From: Bacillota bacterium | Lineage (GTDB): Bacteria > Bacillota > Clostridia > Acetivibrionales > Acetivibrionaceae | Length of the DNA: 64,000 nucleotides | Reading direction: 5' to 3' | Assembly (NCBI GenBank): GCA_023421115.1 | Contig: JAEZUI010000061.1 | Location: 48,045 to 112,044 of the forward strand | Shown: positions 25,074 to 33,067 of the stretch, piece by piece | Layout of the letters: every line of letters starts with the position of its first letter | How positions within the stretch are numbered: the stretch's first letter is position 1 | Made by a program: the position numbers and the translations under genes | Notes under the pieces: model-generated | The model's input: the letters and a program-made list of their open reading frames with translations, nothing else | What the model was told of the DNA's origin: nothing | Databases searched by the model: none

Positions 25074-26606
25074 TTACTTAAATATCGCAAGGTCTATGGA
25101 ATCGGCCAATTTTTTATGACCCTTTTCGTTAAGATGAAAACCGTCATCGCTATATATATCTAACAAAGCTTCGGGCTTGTTCGGATCTCTTACAGCAGCG
25201 TCAAAATCAATTACTCCATCAAGCAGTGAGGTCTCTCTGATCCAATCATTAGCTGAATATCTCCACCAGTCATAAGCTCCGCCATACATAGGAGGTATTG
25301 TAGTAGCATATATTCGAGTGACTGAAGACATATTCCGATATTGTTTAATTGTGTTACTAAGATGGAATACAATCTCATTATAGGACAGGTGTGTATGAGA
25401 AAGGATTTCATTATCTCCAAAGTGTAATATCAGATAACGTTTACTTCTCACACGTTGAAATCTCTCATATTGATCTGGTTCAATATCTGACCATAAACTT
25501 CTGCCGCCTATTCCATGATTTAGCACCGATCTGAAGGAGGTATCCGGGTTTGACAGTAATCTTTCTGCAAAAAAATCAGTCCATCGGGTATTCTGATTTG
25601 GTTCTAAACCTATGCCATCGACATTGTCATTGCCCAGTACTACAATAGGAGAGTAAGAACCTTGAGTTTCATCTTTTAACAAATTCATTTCTGATATAAA
25701 ATACCAATGGTCTACAGTCGCTGCTGAAGCCATATTTAATGAAGATACCTTATTGCCCTCAGCAATATAGGATGTTGATAATGAACAGATATGACCGGAC
25801 AAGGAAGATGGAACACTGCCAAAATATATTGTAACGGCTATATTACTCAACTGTGGAACGTCAAAATCAATTGTGTCTGAATAAATGGTTTTACCTGCCT
25901 CAATTGTTACCGACTCTTTTCCGTTGAAGGTTAAAACCTTATCTGTCTCAGATTTGATCGAACCTTTACCTGACGATAACGCTAAATGTACTGATTTCAT
26001 AGTCAGTGGGGAATCTCCGTATTGATTTGAGAAATTTAAACTTGCTTTATTGCCACCAATTGAAACACGAAAAACTTGGCGCAGTGTATTGTTCGCTAAA
26101 TCTATAGGCGGCATATATTCTTCACCAATCGGTTGTATTGAATTTGCCCAAGTACCTACGTTATATCGATATATATATGTAGGTGTGGGCGAAATTCCGG
26201 TTGTTGGGCTTGGCGTAGATACAGCTGTTGGGGTTTGTGCAGGTATAGTTGGTAGGGTTGATACAAATACATTTGTTGGTTGTGGAGTTGGGGTTGTAGT
26301 TGGTTGATCGGGAATATAAGGTAAGCTTTTAATCATTCCAAGCATGTATTTCCTAAAAATTGCAAAATCCATAGCATCAACATTACCATCCTTGTACAAA
26401 TCGGCACTTTTTTCCCAATCACTTACAGTAGGAGTATTGATCCCAAGTAAGTACATTCTTAAATATGCAAAATCAATAGAATTGACTGAACCATCACCAT
26501 TCAAATCACCACAGATCTCTTCTGCATGTGATGGAATTGAGGCAAAAAGCTGACACAACATGATCAATACCAAACCCAAAGAAACATTTCTTAATATTTT
26601 TTTCAC
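25074..26606 (-). CDS. Cellulosomal SGNH-type esterase-like protein with N-terminal dockerin, nucleophile motif altered
   Basis: 510 residues. Signal peptide 1-28; type I dockerin 34-92 with two calcium loops (DLNGDGSVNSID and DLYKDGNVDAMD); Pro/Thr linker about 100-144; then a beta domain and an SGNH/GDSL hydrolase fold of the acetylxylan-esterase type. Block II NHGIGG, block III GDNE and the Asp488-Gly-Phe-His491 dyad are present. Block I, normally GDSI, reads GNDN at 325-328, so the catalytic Ser is absent. The dockerin should plug it into a cellulosome scaffold by cohesin binding. It may be inactive or binding-only. Confidence 0.85.
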   Translation of the reverse strand: MKKILRNVSLGLVLIMLCQLFASIPSHAEEICGDLNGDGSVNSIDFAYLRMYLLGINTPTVSDWEKSADLYKDGNVDAMDFAIFRKYMLGMIKSLPYIPDQPTTTPTPQPTNVFVSTLPTIPAQTPTAVSTPSPTTGISPTPTYIYRYNVGTWANSIQPIGEEYMPPIDLANNTLRQVFRVSIGGNKASLNFSNQYGDSPLTMKSVHLALSSGKGSIKSETDKVLTFNGKESVTIEAGKTIYSDTIDFDVPQLSNIAVTIYFGSVPSSLSGHICSLSTSYIAEGNKVSSLNMASAATVDHWYFISEMNLLKDETQGSYSPIVVLGNDNVDGIGLEPNQNTRWTDFFAERLLSNPDTSFRSVLNHGIGGRSLWSDIEPDQYERFQRVRSKRYLILHFGDNEILSHTHLSYNEIVFHLSNTIKQYRNMSSVTRIYATTIPPMYGGAYDWWRYSANDWIRETSLLDGVIDFDAAVRDPNKPEALLDIYSDDGFHLNEKGHKKLADSIDLAIFK

Positions 26607-26846
26607 AAAAATACCCCCTCTAAAAAAACAAAAAATATATATTTCTTATATTGCATAAATATTATAATAGAATAGATTTTTATACAAGTTCACTATGAAG
26701 AAGTTACGAAGTGAGAAGAAGCTTGAAATTTCTTGAGATTTCTAAGGAGTATATAGATTGTATAGGCAGTACTTTGAACGCAATAAAACTTTCTATGCCT
26801 TTGTGGTGAAAAGGAAGGCTTTAATACCGTTTTGATATCGCGTGGA

Positions 26847-27356
26847 TTAAACATTTTTTACACTCATCACAAATCCATCAAATTTATATCTCTCGTAAAA
26901 TTCATCTTTAGTTAACACTACTCGCCCTTCGAGCGGATCACCTATAATATAACTCCCTCTATCACTGCCAAGGTAAACAATAGCATGCCCAATGTTATTT
27001 ACATTTATATCAAGAATTGATGGAACAGGTATCTTTGATAAATCCTTCTCATAAAAGCATTCTACTTTCATTCCATTTTTTCTGATATACCTTATAATTT
27101 CATATACACTTGTTCCTGTACGATTTGTATATACAGATTTTGCCACTTCAGCTTCGGTTTTTTGTTTTCCAAAGTATCTAAATACTGTAGCTATAGCTGA
27201 AGGTGCACAAGTAACCCCTTCCGACTGGATGCATACATCTTCCTGCCATTCGCTTTTTAGATTTTCATAGTTAATAGGAATGCCTATACATTGCATATTA
27301 GGCGGTATAATTAAAGGATAGCTATTATGTAGAAATACTTGTTGAACATTTTCCAT
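26847..27356 (-). CDS. C39-like cysteine peptidase domain (probably C-terminal part of a frameshifted gene)
   Basis: 169 residues. The peptidase C39-like core is clear: VTCAPSAIATVFRYFG with the catalytic Cys, then IGHAIVYLG with the His, and YIIGDPLEGRVVLTKDEFYERY with the Asp-Pro. No ribosome site precedes the ATG. It overlaps the membrane-protein frame upstream by 46 bases in another phase. In related clostridial proteins a multi-helix membrane domain precedes such a C39 domain in one chain, so these two frames were probably one gene. Confidence 0.7.
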   Translation of the reverse strand: MENVQQVFLHNSYPLIIPPNMQCIGIPINYENLKSEWQEDVCIQSEGVTCAPSAIATVFRYFGKQKTEAEVAKSVYTNRTGTSVYEIIRYIRKNGMKVECFYEKDLSKIPVPSILDINVNNIGHAIVYLGSDRGSYIIGDPLEGRVVLTKDEFYERYKFDGFVMSVKNV

Positions 27357-27643
27357 CTTACTTTTGCAGTATCAGCCTTTACTGTAACAAAACCAATGAA
27401 CAGTCCCCAAAATGCAGATAGAAGTTCAATTCTATAAATGCTTCTAAATTCTACAAACCATATAGGCTTTTTAAAGATAGGCAGTTCCATAATCAAAAAA
27501 GAAAGTCCAGGTAAGCATAAAGCAAAGAAAACCCACCCTAAGATTATTTTTAGCTTCTTTTTCTTTACTGCATATGAAAGCTTATATCCGAATAGCAAAA
27601 GAATTACTGTTGTTACAAACGCAATCAGGAACTGCAAATACAT
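27311..27643 (-). CDS. Membrane domain upstream of the C39-like peptidase
   Basis: 110 residues from the ATG at 27643, preceded by GGTGG. About three hydrophobic helices (FLIAFVTTVILLLFGYKL, IILGWVFFALCLPGLSFLIM, LLSAFWGLFIGFVTV) are followed by a basic stretch KVRWKMFNKYF and an abrupt stop. Shifting phase near 27330-27350 continues into the C39 peptidase frame. It probably anchors that protease at the membrane. A single-base indel or sequencing error could explain the split. Confidence 0.6.
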   Translation of the reverse strand: MYLQFLIAFVTTVILLLFGYKLSYAVKKKKLKIILGWVFFALCLPGLSFLIMELPIFKKPIWFVEFRSIYRIELLSAFWGLFIGFVTVKADTAKVRWKMFNKYFYIIAIL

Positions 27644-27884
27644 TTTACCACCATCTTTCATTTATAGGTAATCTATATATCAATGCTCTATTCCTTATCA
27701 TGAATTGCATCTTCAATTTTTCACGATGGCAGATATTGTCCTTTGCTTAAATATTATATAGATATTTATTACACTTAGATGACAATTGTAAGTACTTCAT
27801 ACAAATTATATAATCGTAATCTGAAAAAAATATGCAATTAGACAAGGGGGACAGTTAAAAATCACCCTTGTTTATAAAGTATAA

Positions 27885-28286
27885 CTATTGCGAAATCCAG
27901 TTTTCAATAACAAGCCCATCAATTCTTTCAAAATGTTTAGTATTGTTTGTTACCAAAATACAATCATTTACAATTGCAGTTGATGCAATTAGAATATCAA
28001 AGTCATCTATAATTTTGCCTTCTGCCTTAAGCCTAGCTTTTATCCTTGCATAAACTTCCAAACACTGTCTATCAATTTCAAAAGCTTTTATAGCGGATTC
28101 AAATTCATATACCTTTTCTAAATTCTCATCAACTTTCGCAGAATTATATGATCCATATAAGAGCTCTGCTATTGTAATAGAAGACACAAAAATATTATCA
28201 ATATCTATAGCAAATAACTTTTTATCTATTCCCATTATTCCTTTGAGCCAATATACACAAACATTAGTATCAAGGACATATCTCAT
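27885..28286 (-). CDS. vapC: VapC-type PIN-domain toxin
   Basis: A 133-residue PIN-domain RNase. MRYVLDTNVCVYWLKG carries the first acidic residue (Asp6); SITIAELLYGS the conserved Glu; DFDILIASTAI and ILVTNNTKHF the remaining acidic core. VapC toxins cleave tRNA or rRNA and are neutralised by the cognate VapB. It overlaps the antitoxin stop by 4 bases, the normal TA arrangement with the antitoxin first. A relic of a very similar vapC 3' end is seen at 17776-17815. Confidence 0.9.
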   Translation of the reverse strand: MRYVLDTNVCVYWLKGIMGIDKKLFAIDIDNIFVSSITIAELLYGSYNSAKVDENLEKVYEFESAIKAFEIDRQCLEVYARIKARLKAEGKIIDDFDILIASTAIVNDCILVTNNTKHFERIDGLVIENWISQ

Positions 28287-28528
28287 AGGCTAACATCTTC
28301 CTTTCTTGAAGCCCTAGCGGAATAGATATCTTTTATTATATCCTCAGGATCTCTGTCATCATCCCATGATCCAAATGTTTTCATAAGTCTATCTTTTCTG
28401 TCTATCTTTTCACCAGCATCTATATATTCATCAAGAATAGTTATTATAACTTTTTGATTTGGCTTAACATTTGCTTTATCAATTGGCACAAATTCCCTTC
28501 CATTAAAATAACCTTTTATTGCTAACAT
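28283..28528 (-). CDS. vapB: Antitoxin of the vapBC pair
   Basis: 81 residues. The N-terminal half (IKGYFNGREFVPIDKANVKPNQKVIITIL) is the short beta-strand segment seen in AF2212-like/DUF104 antitoxins. The C-terminal half (FGSWDDDRDPEDIIKDIYSARASRKEDVSL) is the charged helix that wraps the PIN toxin. The ATG overlaps nothing upstream; TATTATAGCACAAAAGTAT at 28562-28580 lies in its promoter region and recurs at the vapBC scar. Confidence 0.85.
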   Translation of the reverse strand: MLAIKGYFNGREFVPIDKANVKPNQKVIITILDEYIDAGEKIDRKDRLMKTFGSWDDDRDPEDIIKDIYSARASRKEDVSL

Positions 28529-28769
28529 AAAAGCCCACCACCTTTATAATCATTCTACTACTATTATAGCACAAAAGTATATTTGATCACATGCAATCCA
28601 TTTACTTTTTTGATGAAGGGATAAGATATCGGCCTCTTGTGTAATGGAATATAAAAACTCTTAGCAATAAACAGTCCTATGCCTAGTACCGGTTGCTGTT
28701 ATTGACAGAAGCATAACTTGGTATGGAGTACCGGTCATGAGCACTTCATTTATCTTCGACGGTAATACT

Positions 28770-29075
28770 CTACCAATAACATTTTGGCCTATTATAGCTG
28801 CATACATACTTCAAAACAATTTCAAATGTTATAAAATCGCTTCTAATAATCCCATTATAATTTGTTTGATAATTAGACAAAAAATTATGCTTTATTAGAT
28901 CCAATTCTTCTTTTGTAATAAAAGTAGTCTCAACTGCACTCTGCATAAAAATCAAAAGGCTATCTTCTTTTATACCTTCTAAAGCTTGTGGCAAGTACTT
29001 AGTTTTTTCCTTCTTATAAGCCTTCCATGATGTATATGAAACTGTATCTACTAACAAAGACCATAACCGTTTCAA
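28770..29075 (-). CDS. Hypothetical protein, possibly a fragment
   Basis: 101 codons from a TTG with no obvious ribosome site. The sequence is helical and charged (WKAYKKEKTKYLPQALEGIKEDSLLIFMQSAVETTFITKEELDLIKHNF) with no recognised motif. A one-phase shift at its 3' end continues for 48 codons as MYAAIIGQNVIGRVLPSKIN..., ending near 28655, which suggests that an indel broke a longer gene. I cannot name it. Confidence 0.35.
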   Translation of the reverse strand: MKRLWSLLVDTVSYTSWKAYKKEKTKYLPQALEGIKEDSLLIFMQSAVETTFITKEELDLIKHNFLSNYQTNYNGIIRSDFITFEIVLKYVCSYNRPKCYW

Positions 29076-29126
29076 TTTAGGTCTATGAATTACTGGAAGT
29101 TCACATTTCTAATCGGAGATATTTAC

Positions 29127-29152
29127 ACCTGCCGGCAGAAATACCGGCAGGT
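29127..29152 (-). terminator. Strong hairpin downstream of the SLH fragment
   Basis: ACCTGCCGG and CCGGCAGGT pair perfectly over 9 bases with an 8-base loop, 38 bases past the SLH stop codon. There is no T-tract directly after it on the minus strand, so it is either a weak terminator or a transcript-stabilising hairpin. Confidence 0.45.
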
Positions 29153-29189
29153 AGGCTTTATAAAAAAACAATTCGTACTAAAGATTCAT

Positions 29190-29693
29190 CTATTCCATAT
29201 TATATACACTTTTTGCTACCATTGTAAATGCCTCTGCCCTTGTGACATCCTTTACAGGCATTATTGTGTTATCTGGATATCCCTTGATAACGCCCATGGT
29301 AACAGCCTTTTCCATATATGGATATGCCCATTGTGGTATGGTTTCAGTATCCTTAAATGTCAGAGTATTTGAATTCTGTCCTTCTATCCCCATAGCCCTT
29401 AACAGCATTGTTACAAACTCTGAACGGCTGCACTTCTTACTTGCTCTAAATGTATTATCCTCAAAGCCTTTTATAATTCCCTTCTCAACACCGGTAGCTA
29501 CGAAGCCCTTTGCCCAGTCACCGATTGAAGCTGTATCTGCAAATTTTAGATCAGGGTTTGCAGCCGATTCATATCCTAAAGCAGCAACAATAATTTTAAT
29601 GGCTTCCTCTCTTGTTATACTAACATCAGGTCTCATCGTATTATCTGGGTACATATATAGATTTGTTGACAATAGAATATCCGGATACTCCAT
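29190..29693 (-). pseudogene. SLH-domain fragment of a surface protein
   Basis: 167 codons of S-layer homology repeats: MYPDNTMRPDVSITREEAIKI, then FADTASIGDWAKGFVATGVEKGIIKG...FRASKKCSRSEFVTML, then FKDTETIPQWAYPYMEKAVTMGVIKGYPDNTIMPVKDVTRAEAFTM. These bind secondary cell-wall polymers and anchor surface proteins. There is no signal peptide and no ribosome site. The 5' edge coincides with a Thr-Pro linker coded on the opposite strand. It is probably the 3' end of an anchoring protein cut off by rearrangement. Confidence 0.7.
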
Positions 29694-29820
29694 TGATTAT
29701 AACTCCAACACCGGTAGTTACACCAGCTATAACACCGGCTGTGACACCAAGTATAACGCCAACTCTGACACCAACATCAGGAACTACACCAACCAATACC
29801 CAATTTTACAATCTCCTTAA
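29663..29820 (+). pseudogene. Thr-Pro linker remnant on the strand opposite the SLH fragment
   Basis: The plus frame reads PLIITPTPVVTPAITPAV followed by TPSITPTLTPTSGTTPTNTQ, a typical extracellular Thr-Pro linker. It is coded by imperfect 12-15-base tandem repeats of ACACCGG-like units. It has no start codon and no domain on either side, and it ends shortly after. Such linkers normally precede SLH or dockerin modules on the same strand; here they are opposite. Confidence 0.45.
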
Positions 29821-29962
29821 GATCTTCTACCTCTATAAGTTACTTACTCAAAGTTGCTTAATTATCATTGTCTTTATTTACTGATGTTAATTAATGGAGT
29901 ATAATAAAACATAATTGCAGAAACGCATATACTATTACTTTTAATTAGGAGTGAATAACAAT

Positions 29963-30298
29963 ATGCCATTAGTAGTTGCAGGGATTATTTTCTTTTTAAT
30001 AGGAGGAATGTTTTTTAAATTTTTTCCACCAAGAAAGATTAATCATATATATGGTTGGAGAACATGTTTTGCAATGAAGAATATTGATATTTGGAAAGAA
30101 GCTCAGAGGTATGGTGCTAACTTATTCATTTTTGGTGGGCTTATCAATATGTCTGCCGGTTTGTTGCTGTATTCTTTTTTGAGAAATATCCATGAAACAA
30201 TAGGCTTGATTGCTATGTTTGTATCATTAGCTGTTATTTTATTAATAGGGGAATTAAACTTAAGGCAAGTTTTTAATAAAGATGGAAGTAGAAAATAA
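29963..30298 (+). CDS. SdpI-like small membrane protein
   Basis: 111 residues from ATG 29963 (GGAG 11 bases upstream; a GTG at 29951 is also possible). Three hydrophobic segments (VVAGIIFFLIGGMFFKFF, LFIFGGLINMSAGLLLYSF, LIAMFVSLAVILLIG) surround the family motif INHIYGWRTCFAMKNIDIWKEAQRYGANL, which matches the SdpI/YhfL pattern YGYRT...N...W..A.. . SdpI in Bacillus is an immunity protein for a toxin. No toxin gene is nearby, so the role here is unknown. It stands alone on the plus strand. Confidence 0.7.
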   Translation: MPLVVAGIIFFLIGGMFFKFFPPRKINHIYGWRTCFAMKNIDIWKEAQRYGANLFIFGGLINMSAGLLLYSFLRNIHETIGLIAMFVSLAVILLIGELNLRQVFNKDGSRK

Positions 30299-30386
30299 TA
30301 GAAGAGTTATAGTGCTATAGCCTGTTTTTGTAGTGAAAACCAGACAAATTTTCTTAATAAAAAGTGTTGACACGTAAGCAATTAAT

Positions 30387-31150
30387 ATGAAGGCCATTGA
30401 GTTGAAAACAATCAAAAGGATATTAAGTATATTAGTTCTATCATGCGTTATTTTAACTGGATGCAGTAACAGTAATATGAAAACTGAACCTATTTAGAAT
30501 AGTATAGAGTCTTCTGCTATACCTGCAACAAGCGAACAACTAGAGACCTCGACGTCACCTATAAAACTCAATTCTGGTCTATTGCTAGGACTTCGTGCAG
30601 ATCTTACAGAACTCTATGGATAGCTCCTGAGAACAATCAAGTGAAGTTGAAAATGAAGGGAATTCTATATTAGTACCATATGGAAGCGGGTTCTGGAAGA
30701 TTGAGAATGCAAGGTATAACAGCGATATTCAATACATAATTCCATTATGCGGGGGATTTCAAGATCGAAAGGCAAATTGCACCATTGGTTTGTAGAGAAA
30801 GGCAAACCAGAAGTCAGGCCATGGACTATGTTGCAAAAGAATTACCTGTTACGCTGCCAAAGTCTATTGTTACCTATGATGAACTGACTCCAGGATGGGA
30901 GGAAATAAAAAAGACTTTACCTAATATTATTGATGCTGTCTCCTCTCCTGATAAGGATATGTTTGCAGCAGTTACACCTTCAGAATTATTGATATATTCA
31001 ATAATTGATAGTAAAGTTGGCAGTTCAATGCTGAACCTTGAAATTAAAGACAATGAATCAATCATTATGGCGCAGTGGGCTACTGGGGACTATGTAAAAA
31101 AATGGTCTCAAGAAGTTGGAAAGTATTTAACTCCTATTGCTTTGCCCTAG
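30387..31150 (+). pseudogene. Decayed lipoprotein gene
   Basis: ATG 30387 opens a lipoprotein signal (ILSIL..VILTGCSNSN, lipobox LTGC) that hits a TAG after 33 codons. The same frame continues as SIESSAIPATSEQLETSTSP to another stop. Further frames hold LVPYGSGFWKIENARYNSDI and finally 30785-31150 (VAKELPVTLPKSIVTYDELT...QWATGDYVKKWSQEVGKYL). At least two stops and one frameshift separate these pieces. The original product was probably a substrate-carrying surface lipoprotein of unknown type. Confidence 0.6.
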
Positions 31151-31231
31151 CTTACAACTACACACCCTTCAGATACAAATAATTGCAACTTAACCTTGAC
31201 ATCATGAACCGAACTTATAAAATAACAAACT

Positions 31232-31330
31232 CTTAAGCACCGAATAAAAAAACTTATCCACAACGTGTTCACACATTGCCAACAAGTTTTCCACACTTAT
31301 ATTATAATAATCCACATAAACTTGCTACCG
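31232..31330 (+). repeat. DnaA-box-like triad repeat, copy C
   Basis: TTATCCACA at 31254, TTTTCCACA at 31287 and TAATCCACA at 31308 (33 and 21 bases apart). It shares TTAAGCAC on the left with copy B and ACATAAACTT on the right with copy D. It lies 13 bases from the stop codon of the CAT-like gene. Confidence 0.75.
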
Positions 31331-31342
31331 GGGTCAATAATT

Positions 31343-32020
31343 CTATATTCTCTCTACCCACTCTTCTGGCTTATTCATTGCTGCCTGCAACTCTTCCAAA
31401 TAGTTACTAATATGATAACCATCCGCTACTGCATGATGCACTGTTATAGAAAATGGCATTAGTATTTTACCGTCATCTTTCTTAAATTTTCCTGACTGCA
31501 AAATCGGGAAGAATTGTGTTCCCATCGCATAAGGTACAGGTGAATAGCTTTTAAAAGAAATCCAAGGTAATATGCCTACTATACAACCATTTTCCGGTGG
31601 CATCTCTGGTTTTGCTACAAGCCCATGAACATCTTTATATTTTGCCTCCTCCTCTAAATATTGCTTATTAAACGCTTCAAAGGATTTTTCATAATCTACC
31701 CACATTACAGAGGTGCTCTTATCATCCTCATGGAAATTAACATAAGTTGGAACAAGATAATTGTAGTAACCAAGCTTTCCATCTTTATAGGCTACTCTAA
31801 AATAGTCCCTTTCATTAATAAGCTTAATTGTAATATAACGATAGCCTATGGAAAATTTATATCCCTTTTCTTTAAAGTATGTGTACATCCTCGTCACATC
31901 TAAATCTACACAAAGATTAAATCCTGTTGGAATCATCTTTGTATAAAGCGTAAATTGTGGTGCTCTTACCCACTTATTTAAGTCAATCTCATAAAACTCC
32001 TGTTTCAATTTCTGCCACAC
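31343..32020 (-). CDS. Chloramphenicol-acetyltransferase-family protein
   Basis: 225 residues of the trimeric CAT family. The catalytic motif is VHHAVADGYH (His195-His196), against VHHAVCDGFH in classical CAT. The N-terminal WVRAPQFTLYTKMIPTGFNLCVDLDVT and the GILPWISFKSYSPVPY segment fit the fold. It would acetylate chloramphenicol or another hydroxyl acceptor with acetyl-CoA in the cytoplasm. The start is uncertain: a GTG sits beside AGGAG and a TTG four codons later has better spacing. It is flanked on both sides by triad repeats in direct orientation. Confidence 0.85.
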   Translation of the reverse strand: MWQKLKQEFYEIDLNKWVRAPQFTLYTKMIPTGFNLCVDLDVTRMYTYFKEKGYKFSIGYRYITIKLINERDYFRVAYKDGKLGYYNYLVPTYVNFHEDDKSTSVMWVDYEKSFEAFNKQYLEEEAKYKDVHGLVAKPEMPPENGCIVGILPWISFKSYSPVPYAMGTQFFPILQSGKFKKDDGKILMPFSITVHHAVADGYHISNYLEELQAAMNKPEEWVERI

Positions 32021-32204
32021 TCCTCTTCAGTTTTCTTTATCTAGAGTATAGCAACCTTTTTCTAAATTGCCTATCCACGCACCGTAGAGTCTTTTCCTTA
32101 TTTCAGTAATAAAATCCTACAAGTAATATTTTTTATCCTTAGGTATTCTTGTCCTTTACTAATTATGTCACACAAATCATTTAGTATATCCGCACTATTG
32201 GTTC

Positions 32205-32300
32205 AATTTTAGTAATAAAAACTTATCCACAATGTGCTCACACTTTATCAACAAGTTTTCCACACACATACTATGTTTATCCACATAAACTTACTAACAA
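32205..32300 (+). repeat. DnaA-box-like triad repeat, copy D
   Basis: TTATCCACA at 32223, TTTTCCACA at 32256 and TTATCCACA at 32277 (33 and 21 bases apart). The right flank ACATAAACTTACTAACA is close to copy C. It lies 11 bases from the stop codon of the TetR gene. The rest of 32021-32204 shows no feature. Confidence 0.75.
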
Positions 32301-32310
32301 TGTAATGATT

Positions 32311-32922
32311 TTATATTCCATTTTGCAGCATATCAATCATATGCTCCACTTCCGTCATAATTTCATCGTCAGTGCTGTTTGGATTAATCATTTTATCTAG
32401 CGCATCAAACAACGATAATATAACCCTTGCAATAAAAACAGATGATGCTTTACTTTTTAACAGGCCCTCCTCTTTTGCTTTTTCAACCTCTTCAAAAAGA
32501 ACATTCTGTGAAAGATCGGAAAACTCTTCACTTACTTGGGAACGAATCATGGGATCCTCCACTAGAATTCTTTTCCACAAACCATTGTATCTTGGCTCCT
32601 GTTGTGCAAATCTAAGACTTAACACTACCTTATCTTTTAGCGAATCAAAAAAATCAATCGACTGATTATTTGTATAATGCTCCTTAAAAAAAGCAAGTTT
32701 CTCATTTCCCATACACGATAAAAGTGACAAATACAAGTCCATTTTGTCATAAAACCTATAATAAAAACTGCCTTTATTGATACCCGCATTTTTTATAATA
32801 TCATTCAATGATGCTTCCCTGTAAGATTGTGCAGAAAACGCATCTAGAGCACATTCCCATAGTATCTTATTGGAAAGCAGCGGGTTTTCACCATTTTCTG
32901 CTTTCCATTTCATCTTACTCAT
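32311..32922 (-). CDS. TetR-family repressor of the ABC exporter operon
   Basis: 203 residues. The N-terminal helix-turn-helix (SYREASLNDIIKNAGINKGSFYYRFYDKMDLYLSLL) is followed by a helical ligand domain. It is the last gene of a five-gene operon (ATPase, two permeases, small membrane protein, TetR), starting within the stop codon of the small gene. Two TTGACC...GGTC palindromes over the operon promoter are its probable operators, giving autoregulation. The inducer is unknown and probably an exported compound. Confidence 0.85.
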   Translation of the reverse strand: MSKMKWKAENGENPLLSNKILWECALDAFSAQSYREASLNDIIKNAGINKGSFYYRFYDKMDLYLSLLSCMGNEKLAFFKEHYTNNQSIDFFDSLKDKVVLSLRFAQQEPRYNGLWKRILVEDPMIRSQVSEEFSDLSQNVLFEEVEKAKEEGLLKSKASSVFIARVILSLFDALDKMINPNSTDDEIMTEVEHMIDMLQNGI

Positions 32923-33062
32923 TAATCGTCATCCTCCATTAACTTCTCTCTCTTAGCCTTTTTGTCTGACATACTTTTGAGCCACTTTGGAACATACCAA
33001 ATTTTAAAAGCCCCAATAGCTATAACTGCTGCTCCAATAACAATCCACCAATACCACTCCAT
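32922..33062 (-). CDS. Small single-pass membrane protein in the exporter operon
   Basis: 46 residues: MEWYWWIVIGAAVIAIGAFK is a membrane helix, followed by IWYVPKWLKSMSDKKAKREK and an acidic end. GGGAGG lies 9 bases before the ATG. It sits between the second permease and tetR, overlapping the tetR start. It is too small for an enzyme and may be an accessory subunit or stabiliser of the exporter; conservation would need checking. Confidence 0.65.
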   Translation of the reverse strand: MEWYWWIVIGAAVIAIGAFKIWYVPKWLKSMSDKKAKREKLMEDDD

Positions 33063-33067
33063 TTTAC

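Noticed and set aside
26050..26307. Plus-strand Val/Gly-rich frame opposite the dockerin-protein linker
   Set aside because: It is the antisense of the Pro/Thr linker coding region; low complexity is inherited from that.
29690..29810. Tandem 12-15-base repeats as a CRISPR array
   Set aside because: The repeats are imperfect, without unique spacers, and translate as a Thr-Pro linker.
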